From the NCBI GenBank assembly GCA_019637875.1, contig JAHBUW010000001.1:124001-188000 (forward strand): a stretch of 64,000 nt of DNA, written 5' to 3'. This DNA is from Pseudobdellovibrionaceae bacterium. Its GTDB lineage: Bacteria; Bdellovibrionota; Bdellovibrionia; Bdellovibrionales; Bdellovibrionaceae. The notes under the pieces were generated by a model. The model did not search any database. It had not been told where the DNA came from and saw nothing but the letters and a program-made list of their open reading frames with translations. This document shows, piece by piece, positions 1-8,726 of this stretch; position 1 is the stretch's first letter, and each line of letters starts with the position of its first letter. The translations under genes and the position numbers were made by a program.

Positions 1-1620
1 CAGCTCGGTATCGATTCGACGTTCTTCAAAGCGCGTATCGGCGCGCATACTTTGCAGATGGGAGTCTATCCGATCAGCATCGATACCGCCGGCATGAAAG
101 AGAAGGCGGCGTCGGCCGAAGTCGATCGTCAGACCCGGGAGTACCACGAAAACATCCAGTCGAAGTTTTTGATCCTGGGCGTGGACCGATTGGACTACAC
201 GAAGGGGCTGGAGCTGAAGTTGAAGGGCGTCCACCGCGCGCTGGAGAAGTATCCCGAGCTGCGCGGTCAGCTGAACTTCCTGCAGGTCGCTATTCCCACG
301 CGCACGAAAGTGCCCTCGTATATTCGCTTGAAGGAGCAGGTCGATCAATTGGTCGGGCAGATCAACGGGGCTTTCGGGCAGCCGGGATACGTGCCCGTCA
401 ATTATATCTTCGGTTCGGTGAACGAAACACAGCTGCTTGGACTGTACCGCCGGGCCGACGCGCTTCTGGTCTCGTCGAAACGCGATGGCATGAATTTGGT
501 CGCGATCGAATACGCGATCTCCCAGCAGGCGGAGCAGCCGGGGGTCGTGATCGTAAGTGAATTCGCCGGGGTCGCGTCGATGCTCGGGCAGGCGTTGATC
601 ATCAATCCTTGGGACGAGGATTCGATGGCGGACGCGATTTACCGCGCGTTCAAGATGCCGACCGACGAGCGGCTCGAGCGGCAGAACGACCTGCAGGAAC
701 TGCTTTTCCGTTATTCGGCGAGCCAATGGGCGAATTCGTTCCTGACGGACTTGGCGAAAACCGCGGATGCGCACGAGCGTCGCGAAGTGGCGCCGCTTCC
801 GTCCCGTCGTGAGGAATGGCCGAAAGAGCTCGTACAGCGAGTTCAACATGCGTCGAAGATTTGCTTGGTTCTGGATTACGATGGGACCGTCGTGCAGATC
901 GAGCAACGCCCCGAGCTCGCCGTGCTGAGTTCTTTGCAGCGGGAATTTCTGAAGGAACTGCAGAAACGCGCCGAGGTGGTCATTCTGAGCGGGCGTCGGA
1001 AGGAATTCCTGGACCAACAGTTCGAGGACTGCTCCTTCACTTTGGGTGGAGAGCACGGCGCCTTCATCAAAGATCACAGCGGCGTTTGGCGCAATCGCAT
1101 CAGCTCGGACATCCAGAGCTGGTACGGCGAGGCCCGTAACGTGATGCAAGCCTACGCGGACCGCGTTCCGTTGTCCTTCGTGGAGCAGAAAGAAGCCGCG
1201 CTGGTGTGGCACTACCGTCAAAGTCCGCAGACCTTCGCGGCGTTTCATGCCCACCGTCTGGACGAACAGCTCCAGGTCGGACTCGCCAACCAGCCGGTCA
1301 CCGTAACCCTCGGCAATCGTGTGGTCGAAGCGAAAGCGATCGAGTGCAGCAAGGGGAGTTTCGTACGCGATCTCATGAAACAGTCCCCGGCGGGAACTCT
1401 ATTTATATGTCTGGGGGACGATCTGACGGACGAGGACATGTTCAAGGTGGTCGGCCGCCGCGGACTTTCGATCAAAGTCGGCGACGGAAAAACCGGGGCG
1501 CAGTACCGGTTAGCCAAGCAGGGGGACGTGTCGGTTTTCCTCGGGGAGCTTCTCTTGATGCTCGATGGGCGCGTGAATTCGGGGAAGGGCGGGGAGCATT
1601 TGCCCCTCGCCAAAGGCTAG
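1..1620 (+). CDS. Trehalose-6-phosphate synthase/phosphatase fusion (5' partial)
   Basis: The reading frame is open from base 1, so the true start lies outside the window. The first half is the C-terminal part of a GT20 trehalose-6-phosphate synthase (OtsA-like): GVYPISID, the LGVDRLDYTKGL segment, and a nucleotide-sugar-binding region with SSKRDGMNLVAIEY. From about base 840 a HAD-family trehalose-6-phosphate phosphatase (OtsB-like) follows, with LVLDYDGTV (catalytic Asp), VVILSGR, GEHGAF and CLGDDLTDEDMF. One polypeptide would therefore make trehalose-6-P from UDP- or ADP-glucose and glucose-6-P and dephosphorylate it. The fused layout is common in several bacterial groups and eukaryotes. 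Trehalose is a compatible solute, which fits the stress-type genes downstream. The family is certain; only the 5' end is missing. Confidence 0.95.
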   Translation, partial: QLGIDSTFFKARIGAHTLQMGVYPISIDTAGMKEKAASAEVDRQTREYHENIQSKFLILGVDRLDYTKGLELKLKGVHRALEKYPELRGQLNFLQVAIPTRTKVPSYIRLKEQVDQLVGQINGAFGQPGYVPVNYIFGSVNETQLLGLYRRADALLVSSKRDGMNLVAIEYAISQQAEQPGVVIVSEFAGVASMLGQALIINPWDEDSMADAIYRAFKMPTDERLERQNDLQELLFRYSASQWANSFLTDLAKTADAHERREVAPLPSRREEWPKELVQRVQHASKICLVLDYDGTVVQIEQRPELAVLSSLQREFLKELQKRAEVVILSGRRKEFLDQQFEDCSFTLGGEHGAFIKDHSGVWRNRISSDIQSWYGEARNVMQAYADRVPLSFVEQKEAALVWHYRQSPQTFAAFHAHRLDEQLQVGLANQPVTVTLGNRVVEAKAIECSKGSFVRDLMKQSPAGTLFICLGDDLTDEDMFKVVGRRGLSIKVGDGKTGAQYRLAKQGDVSVFLGELLLMLDGRVNSGKGGEHLPLAKG

Positions 1621-1689
1621 CGCGCCGTTTTTCGGGACACCTCGCGACGGCACCGCCATTGCTAATTAAAGCGGCGGCAAGGCGGTGAC

Positions 1690-2199
1690 ATGCAAAGTTA
1701 TTCCAGCAGCATCAATATTTCGACTTCGGCCACGGCCATTAACACGTACTGCACCAAGTTTGAGAACTTGTGCCGCGCATTTCCGGGAAACGTCGACCTG
1801 CGGGTTCTCCCCGAAGATCGACTTCAATGGAAGGTGACCGCGCCTTTCAATGTCGAACTGGAAGGCATCGTTGAACATCGAAGCCTCGCTTCGGGTCGTG
1901 TGCTCTTGTGGAACTCCTCGGGAGAGGACGCCCCCAACTTCGAAATCATGATCGAAATTTTTGAAGAGCCCGCGGGAGACGAATGCGAAGTGCATCTGAC
2001 TTACTCGTGGGAGCCGCTATCGGGAGATCTCTGCGCGAAGGCTCTGGTCCTGTCGGGTCTGCATCCGCAGACGCTGATTCCGAAGGTTCTGCTGGAGATG
2101 AAACGCGCCCTGGAAACCCACCGCTCCACGGGACTGCGCGCGATCGTCACGGACTTTTTCGCCGTGGACGTTTGGTCGCCCCGTAGCCAAGTCGTCTAA
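1690..2199 (+). CDS. START/SRPBCC-like protein of unknown function
   Basis: A 169-residue protein without a signal peptide. I do not recognise a named family with certainty. The layout resembles the SRPBCC (START-like) fold: an N-terminal FENLCRAFPGNVDLRVLPEDR, alternating strands (LQWKVTAPFNVELEGIVEH), and a long C-terminal helix near VLLEMKRALETH. The same pattern occurs in the clearer SRPBCC protein at 3434-4006. Such proteins often bind hydrophobic ligands. It starts 69 bases after the trehalose gene and may be co-transcribed. The ribosome site is weak (GGCGGTGAC before ATG). The fold is an inference; only the ORF and its position are observed. Confidence 0.6.
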   Translation: MQSYSSSINISTSATAINTYCTKFENLCRAFPGNVDLRVLPEDRLQWKVTAPFNVELEGIVEHRSLASGRVLLWNSSGEDAPNFEIMIEIFEEPAGDECEVHLTYSWEPLSGDLCAKALVLSGLHPQTLIPKVLLEMKRALETHRSTGLRAIVTDFFAVDVWSPRSQVV

Positions 2200-2205
2200 T
2201 CTGGG

Positions 2206-2225
2206 GCCGGTTTCGGCGCTTTTTT
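2206..2225 (+). terminator. Weak intrinsic terminator candidate
   Basis: GCCG and CGGC form a short stem around GTTT, and a run of six T follows two bases later. It lies directly after the stop of the START-like gene. The stem is only four pairs, so this is tentative. Confidence 0.4.
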
Positions 2226-2318
2226 CATCGTTTGGAAAGTTGGCACGGGTTGCAGCAGTTCAAGGACAGGTAAGACGGATCTTCAATTTCGAAGATCACC
2301 AACGGAAGGAACGACACC

Positions 2319-2480
2319 ATGGCAAATCAAAGACAGGATTCGGTCCGTCAGGACTCGGGAAACAAAAAATCTTCGAGCCAATCGCAATCTCGCATGACCA
2401 CGAACGCGACGAACCGCTCTCAGCAGCAGAATTCGCCGTCTTCGCAGCAGGGCATGAAGAACGCGAAGAATACGAAATAG
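2319..2480 (+). CDS. Small Ser/Gln/Asn-rich hydrophilic protein (53 aa)
   Basis: ATG at 2319 is preceded by AACGGAAGGAACGACACC, a good purine-rich ribosome site (GGAAGGA). The 53-residue product has no Cys or Trp and no hydrophobic stretch. It is dominated by Ser, Gln, Asn, Lys and Arg, as expected of a disordered hydrophilin-type protein. It stands alone between a weak terminator upstream and a strong terminator downstream (2560-2590), so it is probably a single-gene transcript. Five other small hydrophilic genes with strong ribosome sites occur in this window. No function can be assigned; osmotic or desiccation protection is an inference from composition. Confidence 0.65.
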   Translation: MANQRQDSVRQDSGNKKSSSQSQSRMTTNATNRSQQQNSPSSQQGMKNAKNTK

Positions 2481-2559
2481 TTTTTGATCATCGGACCCGG
2501 TCTGGAGATGACCGGCGAAAAGCGCGAGACTTTCCATTCCGGTCCCTGATGATGGTCGA

Positions 2560-2590
2560 GGCCTGTTCCCACGGGAACGGGCCTTTTTTT
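2560..2590 (+). terminator. Strong intrinsic terminator
   Basis: GGCCTGTTCC (2560-2569) pairs with GGAACGGGCC (2574-2583) around a four-base loop, with one T-G wobble, and is followed by seven T. It ends the small-protein transcript before the P450-like gene. Confidence 0.9.
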
Positions 2591-2622
2591 GGGCAAGACG
2601 GAATAACGAAAGGGGGCTCCCG

Positions 2623-3402
2623 ATGTATTCCGAAACGTCCACGCCGAATCCAGCTTCCGTGACTGATCTACCGATTTTCCGGGGGCGCGGCACTCATCGG
2701 CTCCATACCGACTCCCTTTTGATCGACGAAGTTCTTTCCGATCAAGCCGTCGACGACTACCTTCGAGAACTTGAAATGCAGTGGGAAGTGCAAACGCTTC
2801 ACTGGGTTCGCCAGGACGTGGTCGAACTTTATCCCGAGGTCCTCGAGCTGACGATCCGTGCGGCCTACAACTGGGCGGGGATTCCCTATTCCACACGTCG
2901 CTTCGGTTTCCGCGTCGGACGTTACCGCCGTATCTTGCGTGAGCGGGGCTCTTCACGATGGAACCAAATCAAAGGTATCTGGTCCCGTTGGCATGAGGAA
3001 CGTAAGCTGCGTCGTTTTTTCGCGCGTGCCCAATCGAAAAAGCGTGGCGGTCATTTCCCGGCGGAACGGCTTGCGCTTTTGGTCGGTCTTGACGGTCGTT
3101 ACATCGATCCGGCGCGACTGGCGCCCGTGATGATGGACTTTCTGAAATCGTTGGCGGAAGTCTCGGTCTTCATTCCTTTCGCGGCGCAAAGCATGCGTAT
3201 CGACGATGAGTTTCGTCATGATGTGAATTGGGAGGTCGGCACCGGACGTCCGCGCCACGACATCATCAGTGGCGCGATGAATTTGGGGGTTAAGTATTTG
3301 ACCGATCGATTGGTCTACGACGTTTCCATGTCGAAGGGGCCGGTTGAAAAAGTAAACTTGAAACACGTTGAAAGACGAATTTTTTCGGTAGGCCATAGAT
3401 AG
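2623..3402 (+). CDS. CYP152-like cytochrome P450 remnant lacking the heme-binding segment
   Basis: At 259 residues this is far shorter than the about 415 of CYP152 peroxygenases (fatty-acid hydroxylase/decarboxylase P450s). Three blocks resemble the family in order. First, an HRLH segment followed by a helix with QAVDDYLRELEMQW. Second, a segment with RAAYNWAGIP, matching the family's CxVACYWAGVP region, followed by a basic stretch with SSRW in the place of GPRHW. Third, LDGRYIDPARLAPVMMDFLK, where the I-helix region begins. The sequence then jumps to a tail with YLTDRLVYDVS, which resembles the family's final helix and IEYDVP. The ExxR motif and the Cys heme-ligand loop between these blocks are absent, as are about 90 N-terminal residues. 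The frame is clean and starts with GAAAGGGGGCTCCCG before ATG, so it looks expressed. It could be a decayed enzyme or a reused fold. The family match was made by eye. Confidence 0.5.
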   Translation: MYSETSTPNPASVTDLPIFRGRGTHRLHTDSLLIDEVLSDQAVDDYLRELEMQWEVQTLHWVRQDVVELYPEVLELTIRAAYNWAGIPYSTRRFGFRVGRYRRILRERGSSRWNQIKGIWSRWHEERKLRRFFARAQSKKRGGHFPAERLALLVGLDGRYIDPARLAPVMMDFLKSLAEVSVFIPFAAQSMRIDDEFRHDVNWEVGTGRPRHDIISGAMNLGVKYLTDRLVYDVSMSKGPVEKVNLKHVERRIFSVGHR

Positions 3403-3433
3403 GCAGTTAGATCTGCAATCGAAGGGAGAGGCG

Positions 3434-4006
3434 ATGCCCGAAATAGAGCAAAGAACCCATGTCCGTCCGCGCGCGGTGCCGATCATGCAAACCCATCGCG
3501 ACGACAAAAGCCGTCGAGCGATCACCATCTTCGGGCTTAATCCGGCCGAGGTTTTCCAGTTCTGGAGAAACTTTCAGAATCTGCCGCGCTTCATGAAAGG
3601 CGTCTCGCGCGTCGATAACGTCGCGGGTGGGCAGACGCATTGGCTGGTCGAGCTTCCCTCGGGAATTCGCGCGTCTTGGAATGCCGAGATCACCGAAGAA
3701 GAACCGGGAGTCATGCTGGCCTGGCGCAGCCTGCCGGATTCGCAGGTTACGACCTCGGGTTCCGTTTGGTTCACCGCGAGTCCGGACGGGCGGAGCACCA
3801 TCGTGACATTGTCCATGGATTACGAAATCATCGGCGGCCGCATGAGCGAGTTGACCACGCTGCTGATGGGTGAAGATCCGGACACGCTCGTGCAAACGAA
3901 TTTGCGACGTCTCAAAGCGCTGCTCGAAACGGGCGAGATCCCGACCACTGAAGGACAGCCGTCGGGCCGCGAAGAACTGCAATCCGGAAAGGAGTCTCGG
4001 CAATGA
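3434..4006 (+). CDS. SRPBCC (polyketide cyclase/dehydrase-like) family protein
   Basis: A 190-residue cytosolic protein with the usual layout of the START-like cyclase/dehydrase family. It has [34 protein letters not shown], strands [18 protein letters not shown] and [11 protein letters not shown], and a C-terminal helix ([18 protein letters not shown]). The ribosome site is GAAGGGAGAGGCG before ATG. Its stop overlaps the start of the next gene (ATGA at 4003-4006), so translation is probably coupled to the alcohol dehydrogenase. SRPBCC proteins paired with zinc dehydrogenases of this type recur in proteobacterial stress clusters. The ligand is unknown. Confidence 0.85.
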   Translation: MPEIEQRTHVRPRAVPIMQTHRDDKSRRAITIFGLNPAEVFQFWRNFQNLPRFMKGVSRVDNVAGGQTHWLVELPSGIRASWNAEITEEEPGVMLAWRSLPDSQVTTSGSVWFTASPDGRSTIVTLSMDYEIIGGRMSELTTLLMGEDPDTLVQTNLRRLKALLETGEIPTTEGQPSGREELQSGKESRQ

Positions 4007-5172
4007 AGGCACTCACTTGGGAAGGCAAACACGCGATCGCGGTCAAACACGTCCACAATCCGCGCATCTTGAATCCATCGGATGCGATCATCAAAGTCAC
4101 CACCGCGGCGATCTGCGGATCGGATCTGCACCTTTATGACGGCTACATTCCCACGATGCAAAAAGGCGACATCATGGGACATGAAACCATGGGCGAGGTC
4201 GTCGAGATCGGTCCGAACGTCAAGAAGCTGAAGGTCGGCGACCGCATCGTCATTCCCTTCGACATCGGTTGCGGCAAGTGCCACCACTGCCAAGAAGAGG
4301 AATACGCAGCCTGCGACAACTCGAATCCGAATTACGTGATGGCCGAGAAGCTTTACGGATCGTCGGGCGCGGGGCTTTTCGGCTATTCGCATCTTTACGG
4401 CGGCTACGCCGGCGGCCAGGCCGAGTACATTCGGGTGCCTTACGCGGATACGAACTCTTTGATCATCCCGGCGGGTATCGATGACGAGAAGGTCTTATTT
4501 TTGAGCGATATTTTCCCGACGGGTTATATGGCGGCCGAAAACTGCAATATCCGCCGCGGCGATACCGTTGCCGTGTGGGGCTGCGGTCCCGTCGGGCAAA
4601 TGGCGATTCGTAGCGCGTTCATGCTCGGCGCCGAGCGGGTCATCGCGATCGACCATTACGAAGGTCGATTGCAGATGGCGGCGCAGTCCGGTGCGGAAGT
4701 CATCAATTACGAAGAAGAGGATCAGCTCCTCGAAGAATTGAAGTTCCGCACGGGCGGTAACGGCCCCGACTCTTGTATCGATGCCGTAGGACTCGAAGCT
4801 CATGGGAACACGATTCCGGCGGGTTTGGACCGCGTGAAGGCGGCGCTCTGGTTGGCCACCGATCGTCCGAACGTTTTGCGCCAGACGCTGCAAGCGGCGC
4901 GGAAGTGCGGAACGGTTTCAATTCCCGGAGTTTACGGCGGTATGCTGGATAAAGTTCCGTTCGGGGCGGCGTTCGGCAAAGGGTTGACCTTGAAGATGGG
5001 GCAGACGCACACCCAAAAGTACATGCCGATGTTGCTTGAGCGCATTCTGAAGGAAGAAATCGATCCGTCCTTCGTGATCACCCACCGCATCGGCATCGAC
5101 GACGGTCCCGAACTCTACAAGAAATTCAACGATGAAAAAGATGAATGCATCAAAGTCGTTATTAAGATGTAG
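4003..5172 (+). CDS. Zinc-dependent alcohol dehydrogenase, formaldehyde-dehydrogenase-like
   Basis: A 389-residue medium-chain dehydrogenase. Catalytic zinc residues are Cys38 ([13 protein letters not shown]) and His60/Glu61 (MGHET). Structural zinc cysteines are at about 90, 93, 96 and 104 ([16 protein letters not shown]). The Rossmann nucleotide site is [13 protein letters not shown] followed by an acidic strand end (IAIDHYEGR), which favours NAD(H). The long insert and the [14 protein letters not shown] segment are typical of the glutathione-independent formaldehyde-dehydrogenase-like subgroup. The actual substrate cannot be read from sequence. It is translationally coupled to the upstream SRPBCC gene and followed by a bidirectional terminator. 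Confidence 0.93.
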   Translation: MKALTWEGKHAIAVKHVHNPRILNPSDAIIKVTTAAICGSDLHLYDGYIPTMQKGDIMGHETMGEVVEIGPNVKKLKVGDRIVIPFDIGCGKCHHCQEEEYAACDNSNPNYVMAEKLYGSSGAGLFGYSHLYGGYAGGQAEYIRVPYADTNSLIIPAGIDDEKVLFLSDIFPTGYMAAENCNIRRGDTVAVWGCGPVGQMAIRSAFMLGAERVIAIDHYEGRLQMAAQSGAEVINYEEEDQLLEELKFRTGGNGPDSCIDAVGLEAHGNTIPAGLDRVKAALWLATDRPNVLRQTLQAARKCGTVSIPGVYGGMLDKVPFGAAFGKGLTLKMGQTHTQKYMPMLLERILKEEIDPSFVITHRIGIDDGPELYKKFNDEKDECIKVVIKM

Positions 5173-5185
5173 GCGTTAAAAAATG

Positions 5186-5221
5186 AAAAGGTGGCTGCCG
5201 AGCCTAATGCAGCCACCTTTT
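5186..5221 (+). terminator. Bidirectional intrinsic terminator
   Basis: A perfect 13-bp stem, AAAAGGTGGCTGC (5186-5198) with its complement at 5209-5221, encloses a ten-base loop. The A-rich and T-rich ends allow it to stop the dehydrogenase transcript on the plus strand and the small minus-strand gene at 5305-5553. Confidence 0.93.
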
Positions 5222-5224
5222 CCA

Positions 5225-5258
5225 AACGAACGACGGGAGGACTGGCCCTTCGTTCGTT
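5225..5258. repeat. Imperfect inverted repeat next to the terminator
   Basis: AACGAACGACGGG (5225-5237) and CCCTTCGTTCGTT (5246-5258) pair at 12 of 13 positions. There is no T-run, so it may be a secondary stabilising hairpin of the minus-strand transcript. Its role is unknown. Confidence 0.5.
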
Positions 5259-5304
5259 CGACGAACCGGCCGCCGTTGGGCGACGCGGTTCCGAACTTGA
5301 GTCA

Positions 5305-5553
5305 CTAATTTTTGAAACCGGACCGCTCGGGGGTCGAACGATCCGGACGTTGAGGGTCCACGCGGGGGCGTACCTCGTCGTAGGGGTTGAAGTCGTTTTC
5401 CGGAAGCCCGGTGATGTCGCCTTCAGAAATCATATTGTTCGCGGCTTCGTCGAACGGCGGCGTTTTTCGCGTGGCGGGTTTCTTAGGCGCGGGCGCAACT
5501 TGCGCTTTCTGCGTGCGCTCGGTCGATTTTGTATCTTTGCCGGAAGTGGCCAT
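5305..5553 (-). CDS. Small hydrophilic protein (82 aa), Thr/Lys/Pro-rich
   Basis: The minus-strand start is preceded by AAAAGGAGAAAACAA, an excellent ribosome site. The product begins with MATSGKDTKSTERTQKAQ, continues through a Pro/Ala/Lys stretch, and ends in a charged region containing several Asp-Pro and Arg-Pro pairs. It has no Cys, no Trp, no signal peptide and no membrane segment, so it is probably disordered. Its transcript runs into the bidirectional terminator at 5186-5221. It matches the other small hydrophilic genes in this window in size and composition but not in alignable sequence. Function is unknown. Confidence 0.75.
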   Translation of the reverse strand: MATSGKDTKSTERTQKAQVAPAPKKPATRKTPPFDEAANNMISEGDITGLPENDFNPYDEVRPRVDPQRPDRSTPERSGFKN

Positions 5554-5850
5554 TTGTTTTCTCCTTTTCTCGGGGCCCCTTTGAAGGGAGCCAGGCTCAA
5601 TGAAAATCAGAGCAAATGAAGTGCCCCTTCCCTATCGAGCGAATCGGGAGGGTCTTGGGGACAATTGCCGGTCCGCATCCATATTTGGCACGGACTCGAC
5701 TTCGATTTTGGAACGGGACCACTTCGACGGTCTTTGCCATTCGCATTTAAATCCATTTCCGCGTTTGCGGATTGCGGCACAACGGTTGCTCAAGCGGTAG
5801 GTGGTCCCGCGAAAGATGTTTCGTTGAATTCATTCCTGAAAGGACGATCC
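5554..5850. promoter_or_regulatory. Divergent promoter region between small protein and secreted protein
   Basis: No gene is evident in these 297 bases. The region must hold the promoters for the minus-strand small protein (5305-5553) and the plus-strand exported protein (from 5851). At 5655-5669 it carries TTGGGGACAATTGCC, which recurs exactly at 19539-19553 upstream of the OmpA-like lipoprotein. A codon-like open frame upstream of 5851 lacks a convincing ribosome site. Confidence 0.45.
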
Positions 5851-6339
5851 ATGAAAATCCGTCACCTTCTCACTCTGACTGTCGCGACGTTCCTTGCTTC
5901 GACTTTGAACGTCGCTTTCGCGGCGCCGGCGCGGGATTTGGACGAGACCCTGTCGAAAGTCATAATGGACGGCCAAGTTCTTGATCGCCATGCGGGGACG
6001 ATCGTCGTGGACCTCTCCAAAAAATTGTTACGTTTGAACGTATACGAAGATCCGTGCCGTACGTTGACGTCACCGCCCAACGTGAATACCTGTTTGGTGA
6101 TGCCTTTGCGGGTCGAGCAGATTGAAGTCCCGCTTCAGAGTGTGGAGCTTGACTGCGGATCGGTGATCTATCGGGGTCATAAAGACGAAACCGCACGGGA
6201 TGCGACTTATCAAGAAGTCGAAGTCATCGATCACTCGGGACGTTTGTGTAAGGACCTGGTCCGCAGTGTTCTGGAAGTGAATGCGGCGATCGTGGACGTG
6301 GTCGCTCACGAAACCACGACCTACTTGCTTATGAAATAG
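5851..6339 (+). CDS. Exported protein of unknown function (162 aa)
   Basis: I chose ATG 5851 rather than the upstream in-frame start. It follows GAAAGGACGATCC and opens a clean Sec signal peptide ([18 protein letters not shown], cleavage after VAFA). The mature part contains [18 protein letters not shown], two further Cys (in NTCLVM and LDCGSV) and one late Cys (RLCKDL), so two disulfides in the periplasm are possible. No named family is recognised. It overlaps the convergent oxidoreductase gene by 11 bases. Confidence 0.75.
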   Translation: MKIRHLLTLTVATFLASTLNVAFAAPARDLDETLSKVIMDGQVLDRHAGTIVVDLSKKLLRLNVYEDPCRTLTSPPNVNTCLVMPLRVEQIEVPLQSVELDCGSVIYRGHKDETARDATYQEVEVIDHSGRLCKDLVRSVLEVNAAIVDVVAHETTTYLLMK

Positions 6340-7333
6340 ATTTGGCCTGCGCGATGACCTCGATGGATTTCAGACGATCTTCGAATCGGTAGGTGTCCGA
6401 GGTCACGATCAGTTCATCCGCTCCGGTGAATTCGATCAGCCGATCGAGTTCCTCGCGCACCTTTCTCGCCGATCCGGTCACCAGCAAACCCAACATGTTG
6501 AGTACGGCTTGTTTTTCGGCGGGGCTCCAGATCGCATCCATGTCCTCTACGGGCGGCAATGACAAAGTTCGTGTGCCGCGAATCATGTTCAGGAAGGCCC
6601 TTTGCAAACTGGTCGCGAGGTAGGCGGCCTGTTCATCGCTGTCGGCCGCGATCACGGGAACTCCCACCATCACGTAGGGTTCTTTCAGGAAAGCGGACGG
6701 CTGGAATGCGGATCGGTAGATCTCGAACGCTTGGCGCATCATCGCCGGGGCGAAGTGACCGGCGAAAGCGTAAGGGCGTCCCAATCGCGCGGCGAGCTGG
6801 GCGCCGTAAAGACTGGATCCTAGAATGTAGAGGGGCACGTCGATCCCGGCGCCCGGAATCGCTTTCACGACTTGACCCGCGTAGGCCGGCGCGAAAAATC
6901 CGGTCAGCTCGTCCACGAGTTCACCGAAGTCGGCTCCATGATTCGGATTGTCGCGGCGGAGGGCGCGCATTGTCGCACGGTCCGTTCCCGGAGCGCGGCC
7001 CAACCCCAGATCGATCCGGTCCGGGTACAGACTCGCGAGAGTTCCGAACTGCTCGGCGATCATCAAGGGCGCGTGATTCGGCAGCATGATCCCACCCGCG
7101 CCGACGCGGATCGTTTTCGTGTTTTCGGCGATGTAACCGATCAGCACCGAAGTGGCCGCACTTGCGATGCCTTCGATATTGTGATGTTCGGCCAACCAAA
7201 AACGCGTGAAGCCTAACGCCTCGGCGGTTTGGGCGAGTGTGCGTGATTGATCGTAGGTTTGGCGTAGACTCGCGCCCTGGGAAATTTTCGCGAGATCCAG
7301 AAGCGAGATTTTTGCGGTTGTCAGGTTTTTCAC
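6329..7333 (-). CDS. LLM-class flavin-dependent oxidoreductase (luciferase-like)
   Basis: A 334-residue protein with hallmarks of the bacterial luciferase-like, FMN-dependent family: [20 protein letters not shown] near the N terminus, [16 protein letters not shown], and [14 protein letters not shown]-like text (here [16 protein letters not shown]). The central and C-terminal parts include YAFAGHFAP and a conserved tail. This subgroup (often annotated as alkanal-monooxygenase-like) is widespread and mostly of unknown substrate. It is convergent with the exported protein before it and divergent from the small gene at 7510. Confidence 0.92.
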   Translation of the reverse strand: MKNLTTAKISLLDLAKISQGASLRQTYDQSRTLAQTAEALGFTRFWLAEHHNIEGIASAATSVLIGYIAENTKTIRVGAGGIMLPNHAPLMIAEQFGTLASLYPDRIDLGLGRAPGTDRATMRALRRDNPNHGADFGELVDELTGFFAPAYAGQVVKAIPGAGIDVPLYILGSSLYGAQLAARLGRPYAFAGHFAPAMMRQAFEIYRSAFQPSAFLKEPYVMVGVPVIAADSDEQAAYLATSLQRAFLNMIRGTRTLSLPPVEDMDAIWSPAEKQAVLNMLGLLVTGSARKVREELDRLIEFTGADELIVTSDTYRFEDRLKSIEVIAQAKSIS

Positions 7334-7509
7334 GTGGTCAATTTACGGCGACGGCGAAACGTCGTCATGGGGGGTTGCGGCTACTGGGGAGAAACCGGGC
7401 AAATGGCGGGGCGCGATGCCCAGACCCCGCTTGCACCCGCTTTGCAAAACTGGAGGGGGTGTACAACCGGGATGTGTCAAGCGCATCCCCCTTCACTCAG
7501 GAGAGCTAC

Positions 7510-7719
7510 GTGAAAGACAGCCAGAATCAGAAGTCGTCGATGGATCAACGCAAACACGAAAACCGCGAAAGCTTACGCGACAAAGCCGGAGACCTGATCG
7601 AAAAAGCGGGTCACAAAATTTCGGAAGCGGGAGCGCCCAAGGTCGGACAAAAAATCCATGATCTGGGGGACAAGCTCGAGAAAAGCCACAAGAACCCGTC
7701 GCATCCCCATAAGGTCTAA
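7510..7719 (+). CDS. Small LEA/CsbD-like hydrophilic protein (69 aa)
   Basis: GTG at 7510 is preceded by AGGAGAGCTAC (AGGAGA, five-base spacing), which decides the start over the longer frame. An alternative ATG exists at 7543. The product contains an amphipathic, Lys/Glu-rich helix repeat (DKAGDLIEKAGHKISEAG, then VGQKIHDLGDKLEK), resembling LEA-like or CsbD-like stress proteins. It has no Cys and no Trp. It overlaps the convergent DTW gene by four bases sharing CTAA. Its role is unproven; desiccation or osmotic stress is inferred from composition. Confidence 0.75.
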   Translation: MKDSQNQKSSMDQRKHENRESLRDKAGDLIEKAGHKISEAGAPKVGQKIHDLGDKLEKSHKNPSHPHKV

Positions 7720-8336
7720 CGGAGTTCTCCGCGACCTTTTAAAGTCTGACGGAGCTTGAGTTGGTAAAGCTCCAGCAGCGCCACGCCCGTGGCCTCGCTT
7801 TCGAGAATTCGAAAAGCTCGCGCGATGGCCTCGAGCGTGGACATTCCTTCCGCTTTGTGTTCGACCCGCAAGTGTTTCGTCGCCGTATTGGCGTCCGAGA
7901 TCTTAACGCGTGGAAGAGAGGCCAGCTCGGGATGGCGTGACGCCACCTTCGAGGCCTGCCGCCAGTTTCCGTCCGGCACGATCAATTGAAAAGGGCGCGG
8001 GTCTAGCGCGCGTCTTGAAGCGATAAACTCCGTTGTGAGTTCCACCGCGTCTTCGCTTGGGAAAAAGAGCAGGCTTTGGTAGCCGCCACCGACTAAATCC
8101 GAAAGATCGAGTGTTTGTTCACGTTGGCCGCGAACGCGCAGCTCACTATTCACGAGCGCTTCGGTGGCCAGGCGACCCGAGTTCGTCGTTCGTTTCAGCT
8201 CGCGATGATGAATCACCAAACAAAGCCGCGTCGCCGTTTCAAGCCGAGGGATCTGGGCACAAAGGCACCGATCACGGTGCAGACCGCAGCGGGGACAGGG
8301 ATCTTGGGTTTTGCGCTGACCGCGCGGGCGTAACAT
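7716..8336 (-). CDS. DTW domain protein (tRNA-uridine aminocarboxypropyltransferase family)
   Basis: A 206-residue protein of the DTW family. Members such as TapT (YfiP) and TuaA transfer the 3-amino-3-carboxypropyl group of S-adenosylmethionine to tRNA uridine. Visible features are the N-terminal CPRCGLHRDRCLCAQIP cysteine cluster, the HHRELKRTTNSGRLA segment, the VPDGNWRQASKV motif in the place of DGTW, and STLEAIARAFRILE near the end. It is convergent with the small protein gene, with which it shares four bases. The family is sure; which tRNA is modified is not. Confidence 0.9.
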   Translation of the reverse strand: MLRPRGQRKTQDPCPRCGLHRDRCLCAQIPRLETATRLCLVIHHRELKRTTNSGRLATEALVNSELRVRGQREQTLDLSDLVGGGYQSLLFFPSEDAVELTTEFIASRRALDPRPFQLIVPDGNWRQASKVASRHPELASLPRVKISDANTATKHLRVEHKAEGMSTLEAIARAFRILESEATGVALLELYQLKLRQTLKGRGELR

Positions 8337-8368
8337 CCCCTGGGTCTAGCAAATTTTCGCGCGAGGGT

Positions 8369-8662
8369 TCAGCGCGAAATGCGCGGAGAGGTGGAATTTT
8401 CCGATTCACCGAGGGGTGCGCGGCTCATCGGATAGATGGAGGGGGTCGGTGCCGGAGACCACCAGGGGATGTCCCAAGCGCGTCGGGCTTCCTGTAGGGA
8501 TCTGGCGGAGTTCGCGTCGGGAGTCGTGTCGCGACCAAGTTCGAATCTTTCGGAGGTCGGCGGCAAAGTCGCATCCGAAACGGGCGAAATATCCGGTAGC
8601 TGCGCCAAAGCGCCCAGCGAAAGAAAGAGCATGAAAGGGAAAGCGGTCATCCAAGTCGACAA
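8369..8662 (-). CDS. Small exported protein of unknown function (97 aa)
   Basis: A TTG start is supported by GGAGGTGTCCC directly upstream on the minus strand. The N terminus (MSTWMTAFPFMLFLSLGALA) is a plausible Sec signal peptide. The remainder is Pro/Ser/Thr-rich with two Trp (DIPWW) and looks unstructured. It lies between the DTW gene and the hybrid kinase. An overlapping frame at 8406-8669 is less convincing because it has no signal-like start. No homolog recognised. Confidence 0.5.
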   Translation of the reverse strand: MSTWMTAFPFMLFLSLGALAQLPDISPVSDATLPPTSERFELGRDTTPDANSARSLQEARRAWDIPWWSPAPTPSIYPMSRAPLGESENSTSPRISR

Positions 8663-8726
8663 GGGACACCTCCGCTCATTTTCGATGCAAATTGGGTGCG
8701 GCGAAGAGGGGGGAGGAATTCCCGAT

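Noticed and set aside
2238-2255. Sigma-54-like TTGGCACGGGTTGCAG before the small gene at 2319
   Set aside because: The spacing between the two half sites is two bases too short.
8406-8669. Alternative 87-residue minus-strand gene overlapping the small exported protein
   Set aside because: It has no signal peptide and its GTG start fits the ribosome site less well than the TTG of the 8369-8662 frame.
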